Source: Affinibrenneria salicis (GTDB lineage Bacteria; Pseudomonadota; Gammaproteobacteria; Enterobacterales; Enterobacteriaceae). Taken from it: a stretch of DNA of 64,000 bases. The translations under genes were made by a program, and so were the position numbers. Of this stretch, positions 58,854 to 64,000 are shown piece after piece. The notes under the pieces were generated by a model. The model saw only the letters and a program-made list of their open reading frames with translations. It ran no database searches and had not been told where the DNA came from. Location: the NCBI RefSeq assembly GCF_008710095.1, contig NZ_VYKJ01000014.1:119780-183779 (forward strand), read 5' to 3'. Position 1 is the first letter of the stretch. Every line of letters begins with the position of its first letter.

Positions 58854-59197
58854 TACTTTTTTTAAGTTATTATCCGGCGCACACGCACAAAAATAAAATA
58901 ATTCTTCAATAAATCAATGCGTTTTCCATTCACCATCACCCGGCATAAAAAGTGCTATCCATGGGATTTGCGATCACTGCTGACGAGCCACCCCAGTCAT
59001 ACTCAGGCATGCCGTACTACTTCCATTATGATGCGTCATCCGTCATCCACCCGGCCGCTGCCGCACGCTAATCCCATCCGCACAGAATTTCAACCATAAG
59101 TATAAAAAATAATTCACGGCGCGCTTCGCAATTACCGCCACCCTCACTCCTGCCCGCCCCGGAAATGCGTCATGCTGCGCGGGAAAAGGGAGGAAAT
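58854..59197. other. 344-bp region between ilv promoter and comM
   Basis: Includes the AT-rich upstream area of the ilv promoter (A/T runs near 58857-58910, where IHF acts in E. coli) and the comM leader. A 60-codon open frame (58917-59099) lacks a ribosome site and homology that I can recognise. Nothing else seen. Confidence 0.5.
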
Positions 59198-60718
59198 ATG
59201 ACACTGGCCGTCAGTTTTACCCGCGCGAGCATCGGCGTTCAGGCTCCCGGCGTATCTATTGAAGTTCATATCAGCAACGGGCTGCCGGCTTTTAACCTGG
59301 TGGGACTGCCGGAAACCACGGTGAAAGAAGCGCGCGACCGGGTGCGCAGCGCCCTGATTAATTGCGGCTTTGCCTTTCCGGCCCGCCGGATTACCGTCAA
59401 CCTGGCTCCGGCCGATCTTCCCAAAGAGGGAAGCCGCTACGATTTACCCATCGCGCTGGCGATTCTGGCCGCATCGGAGCAGATCAACGGCGCGACCCTA
59501 ACCCGCTATGAATTTTTCGGCGAACTGGGGCTGGCTGGCGGACTAAGGGCCGTCAACGGCGCGATTCCGGCGGCGCGGGAAGCGCTAAAAGCCGGTCGTC
59601 AGCCGGTCCTGCCGGCCGCCAACCGGCAGGAAATGGCGCTGCTGGCGCAACAGGACGTCTGGCTGGCGGAACACCTGCTGCAGGTCTGCGCGTTTTTGCA
59701 GGGCGAAGGTACGCTGCCCGCCAGTCCGAACTCGCCGCCGGCCTGCGTCGCCGCAGTCGGTCCCGACCTGGCCGACGTGTCGGGTCAGGAGCAGGCCCGT
59801 CGAGCGCTGGAGATCGCCGCAGCCGGAGGCCACAACCTGCTGCTAATCGGTCCGCCCGGCACCGGAAAAACCATGCTGGCCAGCCGGTTAAGCGGCCTTC
59901 TGCCGCCGCTCAGCGACGACGAAGCGCTGGAAAGCGCCGCCATCGCCAGCTTAGTGAATATCGATACGGCGCCGACCGAATGGCGCATACGCCCTTTCCG
60001 CGCGCCGCATCACAGCGCCTCGCTGGCGGCGCTGGTCGGCGGCGGTGCCCTGCCGAAACCCGGCGAAATATCCCTGGCGCATAACGGCGTATTGTTCCTG
60101 GATGAGCTGCCGGAGTTTGAACGCCGGGTGCTGGACGCCCTGCGCGAGCCGCTCGAATCCGGCGAAATCGTCATCTCGCGGGCGCGGGCCAAGGTTCGCT
60201 TCCCGGCGCGCATCCAACTGGTGGCCGCGATGAACCCCAGCCCGTCGGGCTATCATCAGGGGGTTCACAACCGCGCGACGGTGAGCCAGATTTTACGCTA
60301 CCTCAGCCGGCTGTCCGGTCCGTTCCTCGACCGCTTCGATCTGTCCATTGAGGTCCCGTTGCTGCCGCCGGGGACGCTGCGCTATCAGCAAGCCCGGGGT
60401 GAAAGCAGCGCCGCCGTCCGGGCGCGGGTCTGCGCCGCCAGGGAGCATCAGCAGCAACGCAGCGGTAAAGTGAATGCGTTGCTGAACAATCAGGAAGTCG
60501 CCGCGTACTGCCTCCTCGCGCCTGAAGATGCCCGCTGGCTGGAAGAGGTGATGGGCAAACTGGGTCTGTCCGTCCGCGCCTGGCACCGTGTGCTGAAGGT
60601 AGCTCGCACCATTGCCGATCTCGCGGCGGCGGCCGACATCCAACACGATCATTTATCAGAGGCGCTGGGCTACCGCAGTATGGACCGCCTGTTGCGCCAG
60701 CTGTATCAGGAACAGTGA
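59198..60718 (+). CDS. comM: ComM/YifB, Mg-chelatase-like AAA+ helicase
   Basis: Hexameric AAA+ helicase promoting branch migration of recombination intermediates during natural transformation. 506 residues, the E. coli YifB length. The Lon-like N-terminal domain (SIGVQAPGVSIEVHISNGLPAFN) is followed by Walker A GPPGTGKTML (about 218-227), Walker B GVLFLDELPEF and the C-terminal Mg-chelatase helical domain. ATG at 59198 has the strong site GGGAGGAAAT. Divergent from the ilv operon, as in E. coli. Confidence 0.96.
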   Translation: MTLAVSFTRASIGVQAPGVSIEVHISNGLPAFNLVGLPETTVKEARDRVRSALINCGFAFPARRITVNLAPADLPKEGSRYDLPIALAILAASEQINGATLTRYEFFGELGLAGGLRAVNGAIPAAREALKAGRQPVLPAANRQEMALLAQQDVWLAEHLLQVCAFLQGEGTLPASPNSPPACVAAVGPDLADVSGQEQARRALEIAAAGGHNLLLIGPPGTGKTMLASRLSGLLPPLSDDEALESAAIASLVNIDTAPTEWRIRPFRAPHHSASLAALVGGGALPKPGEISLAHNGVLFLDELPEFERRVLDALREPLESGEIVISRARAKVRFPARIQLVAAMNPSPSGYHQGVHNRATVSQILRYLSRLSGPFLDRFDLSIEVPLLPPGTLRYQQARGESSAAVRARVCAAREHQQQRSGKVNALLNNQEVAAYCLLAPEDARWLEEVMGKLGLSVRAWHRVLKVARTIADLAAAADIQHDHLSEALGYRSMDRLLRQLYQEQ

Positions 60719-60751
60719 ATATCCGCCGCGACGATCCGCGGCAAAACGAGC

Positions 60752-61513
60752 TCAGTACGACGAAAAATAACGGGCCGGCGTTACCCCCAGAGTACGGTGA
60801 AACAGCGAGATAAAGGCGCTGACGTTGTCATACCCCAGCGACAGCGCCACATGCTTGACTGACGCACCGGCCGCCAGTTTTTCCAGCGCGCAGAGCAGAC
60901 GTATCTGCCGACGCCACTGGCCGAAGGTCACACCGGTTTCCCGCGCGAAACGACGCGAGAAAGTACGTAATGACATATCACATGCCGCCGCCCAGATCGC
61001 GATTGGTTGGTTATCTTCCGGGCAGACAAGCAGTCGCTGAGCTATCCGCAGCAAACGAGGTTCCTGCGGTAGCGCCACGCCGAGCAGATCCGCTTTCAGC
61101 AAGCGGATCTCGTCCAGCAAAACGAGGCATAGCCGATACCCGATCGCCTTCTGCTCCTCGCCAGTCCACGCTAAGATACGCAGAACCAGCTCACGCAACA
61201 GTCCGCTGTTTTGCAGAGCGCAGGGGATCTGTGGCAAGCGATCGCACCACTCCGGCTCCACATACAGACTCCAGCCGGTAAAAGGGCCGTGCGAGCGCAG
61301 CCCGTGCGCCACCTTCGGCGGCAGCCACACCACGTGCGTCGACGGCACCACCCAACGCGACGCATCGCTATCCACCGATAACAGGCCACTCCATGCCCCG
61401 AGCAGTTGCCCCTGAGTATGGCAATGTCTGGAAGTAATCCGCACCGTATCTCCGGTAAAACGCCGGGCATAGAGAACCTCGCTGACGGAAGCGGCAACGG
61501 ATGTATCGCACAT
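60752..61513 (-). CDS. AraC-family transcriptional regulator
   Basis: Cytoplasmic regulator, 253 residues. The N-terminal cupin-like sensing domain includes WVVPSTHVVWLPPKVAHGL. The C-terminal double HTH is clear: WAAACDMSLRTFSRRFARET and SVKHVALSLGYDNVSAFISL with GVTPARYF at the end. ATG at 61513 is preferred for AGGAG seven bases upstream; the frame is open to 61564. Divergent from the NTF2-like gene, which it probably controls. The pair is inserted between comM and maoP relative to E. coli. Confidence 0.85.
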   Translation of the reverse strand: MCDTSVAASVSEVLYARRFTGDTVRITSRHCHTQGQLLGAWSGLLSVDSDASRWVVPSTHVVWLPPKVAHGLRSHGPFTGWSLYVEPEWCDRLPQIPCALQNSGLLRELVLRILAWTGEEQKAIGYRLCLVLLDEIRLLKADLLGVALPQEPRLLRIAQRLLVCPEDNQPIAIWAAACDMSLRTFSRRFARETGVTFGQWRRQIRLLCALEKLAAGASVKHVALSLGYDNVSAFISLFHRTLGVTPARYFSSY

Positions 61514-61641
61514 AGCATCTCTCCTGAAAGGCGTTCCGGAAAATGGCCGTTTAACATTATTCATTGGCGTAAATACCGTACTTTACCCGGCAGCATCACG
61601 CTATGCTGCGCGTTGCTGATCACCAGAGAGGAATAACGTCC

Positions 61642-62058
61642 ATGACAAACCAGCCTATTGAGTTGAACCTGCAGCAGAAAAAAAACATCATCGAACTGAT
61701 CCTCGCCGCATTACTCAACCCTGACGTAGCGGCCGAAACGTTGCTGAACTACATTACCCCCGACTATCAGCAGTGGGTAAACGGCATTACGCTGGATCGG
61801 CAGGCATTTTTGCAGCATGCGCGTCAGTTGAAGAGCATCCTGCATTCCGGGCAGGCAGTCATTCATCGGTTTACCGGCAACGGCGACAGCGCGGTGAGTA
61901 TTCATGACGTAGCGGCGACGAAAAATAGCGGTGAACAGATTAATATCCGGGTTATTGCGTGGTTTACCTTTCAGGCGGAGAAAATCTGCGCGGTCGAAGA
62001 GATGAGCAGTGTTGCTCTGGGAACAGAACAGGATCATCAGTTGGCTTCATGCCACTAA
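61642..62058 (+). CDS. NTF2-like / SnoaL-type small protein
   Basis: Small soluble protein, 138 residues, with the helix-then-sheet pattern of the nuclear-transport-factor-2-like fold: LLNYITPDYQQWVNG, FLQHARQLKSILHSGQ, then beta-rich VIHRFTGNGDSAVSIHDV and INIRVIAWFTFQAEKICAVEE. Such proteins bind small hydrophobic ligands or act as simple isomerases. No catalytic residues can be assigned. AGAGAGGA precedes the ATG at 61642. Convergent with maoP and probably the target of the divergent AraC regulator. Confidence 0.7.
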   Translation: MTNQPIELNLQQKKNIIELILAALLNPDVAAETLLNYITPDYQQWVNGITLDRQAFLQHARQLKSILHSGQAVIHRFTGNGDSAVSIHDVAATKNSGEQINIRVIAWFTFQAEKICAVEEMSSVALGTEQDHQLASCH

Positions 62059-62098
62059 TTCACCGTGGGTAAACCGTGACCAGCGCACTGACGCCGCA

Positions 62099-62125
62099 AT
62101 AGAAAACGGGGCCAACGGCCCCGTT
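62099..62125 (-). terminator. maoP terminator
   Basis: AACGGGGCC and GGCCCCGTT form a perfect 9-bp stem with a three-base loop; the minus strand continues TTTTCT. Sits between the convergent NTF2-like gene and maoP. Confidence 0.75.
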
Positions 62126-62129
62126 CTGC

Positions 62130-62468
62130 TTAATCATCACTTTCCGTGTATTCTTCCACCACATCCATCTGCGGTTTACCGCCGGATAAGGTATGGAAGC
62201 GTTTGGGGCGGCGAATACGATCAATATATTTCGACCATATCCTCTCCATATCCGTTACCGGCAGACGTTCACCGCGGCAGACAGCAACAAACTGTTTCTC
62301 ATCCTCCGTAACCGGCTCACGCTTGCCGAGATCCAGTTCATTGAAGGCGTAGCCATAGCGTTCCAGCAGTTGCGCCTCTTTAATGGTAAAGTCGCCATGC
62401 CGCGAAAAACCGCGCGGATAGAATTTATTGTCAAAAAAACGATTAGTCGTAGAGAAGCTCTCTGCCAT
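62130..62468 (-). CDS. maoP: Macrodomain Ori organisation protein MaoP
   Basis: 112 residues, same length and nearly the same sequence as E. coli MaoP (YifE): [38 protein letters not shown] and [22 protein letters not shown]. It acts with the cis site maoS near its promoter to organise the Ori macrodomain. Divergent from hdfR as in E. coli; the maoS-equivalent should be in 62469-62588. Confidence 0.95.
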   Translation of the reverse strand: MAESFSTTNRFFDNKFYPRGFSRHGDFTIKEAQLLERYGYAFNELDLGKREPVTEDEKQFVAVCRGERLPVTDMERIWSKYIDRIRRPKRFHTLSGGKPQMDVVEEYTESDD

Positions 62469-62588
62469 GTTACACGCTCCTAATTCTCTAATGGCCGTGC
62501 TGTATATGGCGCGGAGTATTAGTTAGGCTTGACATTCTGTAAAACAAAACATTTAAATCATCACGACAAAATTTTTTTGGAGATGGGT

Positions 62589-63416
62589 GTGGACACCGAA
62601 TTACTGAAAACCTTTTTAGAGGTCAGCAGGACTCGTCACTTTGGTCGTGCCGCCGAATCCCTTTATCTGACGCAGTCAGCAGTGAGTTTTCGCATCCGCC
62701 AGTTAGAGAACCAGCTTGGCGCCAATTTGTTCACTCGCCATCGTAATAATATCCGGCTGACGCCTGCCGGAGAGCGACTGCTGCCCTATGCTGAAAGCTT
62801 GATCGGCACCTGGCAATTGGCCAGGAAAGAGGTTGCCCGCTCGCAGCAACACACCCAGCTTTCCATCGGCGCGACCGCCTCGTTATGGGAGGCGTGGCTG
62901 ACGCCCTGGCTAAAAAGCCTGTATCAGCTCCGTCCGCTGCTGCAGCTTGAAGCGCGCATCGCGCCGCGTCATTCACTGATAAAACAACTACATGAACGAC
63001 AGCTCGATCTATTGATCACCACCGAACCGCCTAAAATGGATGAGCTGGATAGTCAGCAGATCGGCAATTTCTCCCTGTCGCTGTTTGCGGATAGCCACAG
63101 TCAGCAAGATCAGGATTTACCCTACATCCGGCTGGAATGGGGCGCGGACTTTCATCAACAGGAGAGCCGCCTGCTGGCGAGCGATCAGGTTCCCGTACTT
63201 ACCACCACTTCGGCGCATCTGACGCGTCAGCTTCTGGCTACTACGGGCGGCTGTGCATTTTTGCCCAGCCACTGGCAACAGGAATACCCGGAGATCAGGC
63301 TATTGAATGAGATACCCGCCGTCGTGCGTCCCTTTTACGGCGTCTGGCTGCAAGGCAGCGATCAGCATGCGCTGGTTAAGCAATTGCTCAAAACACCGAT
63401 TGAAACGCGCATTTAA
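62589..63416 (+). CDS. hdfR: LysR-type regulator HdfR
   Basis: Transcription factor that represses flhDC in E. coli. 275 residues. It begins [20 protein letters not shown], with recognition helix [17 protein letters not shown]; the effector domain includes [22 protein letters not shown]. The GTG at 62589 is chosen: GGAG (62579-62582) is six bases upstream of it, whereas the ATG at 62583 abuts the GGAG with no spacer. Located between maoP and the rrn-distal tRNAs as in E. coli. Confidence 0.93.
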   Translation: MDTELLKTFLEVSRTRHFGRAAESLYLTQSAVSFRIRQLENQLGANLFTRHRNNIRLTPAGERLLPYAESLIGTWQLARKEVARSQQHTQLSIGATASLWEAWLTPWLKSLYQLRPLLQLEARIAPRHSLIKQLHERQLDLLITTEPPKMDELDSQQIGNFSLSLFADSHSQQDQDLPYIRLEWGADFHQQESRLLASDQVPVLTTTSAHLTRQLLATTGGCAFLPSHWQQEYPEIRLLNEIPAVVRPFYGVWLQGSDQHALVKQLLKTPIETRI

Positions 63417-63633
63417 CGCCCTCAGCCCTTTGTTTACCCGCAGGAAAGGGCAGTCCCCTCCCGTTCGCCATAATAAGCTCAGAACGGTTTCAGGCCGGCG
63501 TTCATATTCCGCGATGAGGATCGCTTATCGCCAGCCGACGCAGGAACAAACGCACGCGGTATTTCCCGTACGGCTGGCTAATGGCAAAAAATCCCGGGAA
63601 GGCTAAGGTGGTCTTGCTGACGAATTGAGAACG

Positions 63634-63665
63634 AAAAAAAACCTCTCGCCGCAAAGCGAAAGGTT
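63634..63665 (-). terminator. rrn operon terminator
   Basis: Minus strand AACCTTTCGC, six-base loop, GCGAGAGGTT then seven T. One mismatch in the stem. It follows tRNA-Trp by seven bases, ending the rRNA transcript. Confidence 0.85.
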
Positions 63666-63671
63666 TTTGTC

Positions 63672-63747
63672 TGGCAGGGGCGGAGAGACTCGAACTCCCA
63701 ACACCCGGTTTTGGAGACCGGTGCTCTACCAATTGAACTACGCCCCT
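63672..63747 (-). tRNA. trpT: tRNA-Trp (anticodon CCA)
   Basis: 76 nt with encoded CCA; acceptor AGGGGCG, anticodon loop CTCCAAA, T-loop GTTCGAGTC. Last gene of the rrn operon, as trpT after rrnC in E. coli. Confidence 0.97.
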
Positions 63748-63755
63748 AAATAGGG

Positions 63756-63832
63756 TGGCGGAACGGACGGGACTCGAACCCGCGACCCCCTGCGTGACAG
63801 GCAGGTATTCTAACCAACTGAACTACCGCTCC
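63756..63832 (-). tRNA. aspT: tRNA-Asp (anticodon GTC)
   Basis: 77 nt with encoded CCA; acceptor GGAGCGG/CCGTTCC (with a G-T pair), anticodon loop CTGTCAC. Eight bases separate it from tRNA-Trp. Confidence 0.97.
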
Positions 63833-63880
63833 ACCGATTTCTTTTCGCTCTCCGGCTTTTCGCCAAAGACGCGTTATTTG

Positions 63881-64000
63881 ATGCCTGGCAGTGCCCTACT
63901 CTCGCATGGGGAGGCCCCACACTACCATCGGCGCTGCGGCGTTTCACTTCTGAGTTCGGCATGGGGTCAGGTGGGACCACCGCGCTGTCGCCGCCAGGCA
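63881..64000 (-). rRNA. rrf: 5S ribosomal RNA
   Basis: 120 nt, beginning TGCCTGGCGGCGACAGCGCG at 64000 and closing with CTGCCAGGCAT, so both ends of helix I are present and the gene is just complete at the window edge. The central GACCCCATGCCGAACTCAG segment is the universal enterobacterial 5S core. 23S and 16S should lie beyond the window. Confidence 0.97.

Noticed and set aside
58917..59099. 60-codon frame upstream of comM
   Set aside because: Lies in the comM leader, no ribosome site, no recognisable product.

Overview
The window is a chromosomal segment of an enterobacterium (order Enterobacterales). Gene content and order follow the Escherichia coli minute-85 region read in reverse: cyaA / hemCDXY / glmZ / [variable block] / proM-leuT-hisR-argX / yifK / enterobacterial common antigen (ECA) genes / rho / trxA / rhlB / gppA / rep / ppiC / ilvC / ilvY / ilvADEMG-ilvX-ilvL / comM / maoP / hdfR / trpT / aspT / 5S rRNA. 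The high GC content and the accessory genes suggest a Pectobacteriaceae-like lineage (Brenneria, Dickeya or Pectobacterium type). That last step is inference; the order-level placement is secure.

Region 1 (1-5.5 kb). The 5' end of cyaA (TTG start, conserved CRP operator) diverges from the haem operon hemC-hemD-hemX-hemY. Downstream of hemY, on the opposite strand, lies an unannotated small RNA recognisable as GlmZ. It has its own terminator, a sigma-54 promoter and two upstream TGTC-N10-GACA type sites for the GlrR (QseF) activator.

Region 2 (5.5-26.1 kb). Where E. coli has aslA/aslB there is a roughly 20.6-kb accessory block. It encodes an M20 amidohydrolase, a polar amino-acid ABC importer (two permeases and two paralogous binding proteins; the only ATPase is 13 kb away), a cysteine-rich DUF1847 protein, and two paralogous four-domain rhodaneses near the two ends. 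It also encodes a MetC-like PLP lyase, a cysteine-dioxygenase-like cupin, a family-5 binding protein without permeases, a hydantoinase/5-oxoprolinase pair, a YfcG-like glutathione transferase and a PLP aminotransferase. Together these look like a route for importing and dismantling S-substituted, N-acylated or cyclised cysteine compounds (or glutathione-derived ones). No transcription factor is encoded in it. This is the best candidate for an undescribed system.

Region 3 (26.1-41.1 kb). A four-gene tRNA operon (Arg-His-Leu-Pro) is followed by yifK and the complete ECA operon wecA-wzzE-wecB-wecC-rffG-wecD-wecE-wzxE-wecF-wzyE-wecG. The one absence is rffH: rffG and wecD overlap directly.

Region 4 (41.1-50.5 kb). 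Housekeeping genes rho, trxA, rhlB, gppA, rep, ppiC and ilvC. A 143-bp segment bounded by perfect 12-bp inverted repeats, possibly a MITE or IS remnant, lies between gppA and rep.

Region 5 (50.5-64 kb). ilvY and the ilvL-ilvX-ilvGMEDA operon with an intact ilvG, leader peptide and attenuator. Then come comM, an AraC regulator divergent from an NTF2-like protein (an insertion relative to E. coli), maoP, hdfR, tRNA-Trp, tRNA-Asp and a complete 5S rRNA ending at the window edge. These RNAs are the distal end of an rrn operon on the minus strand.
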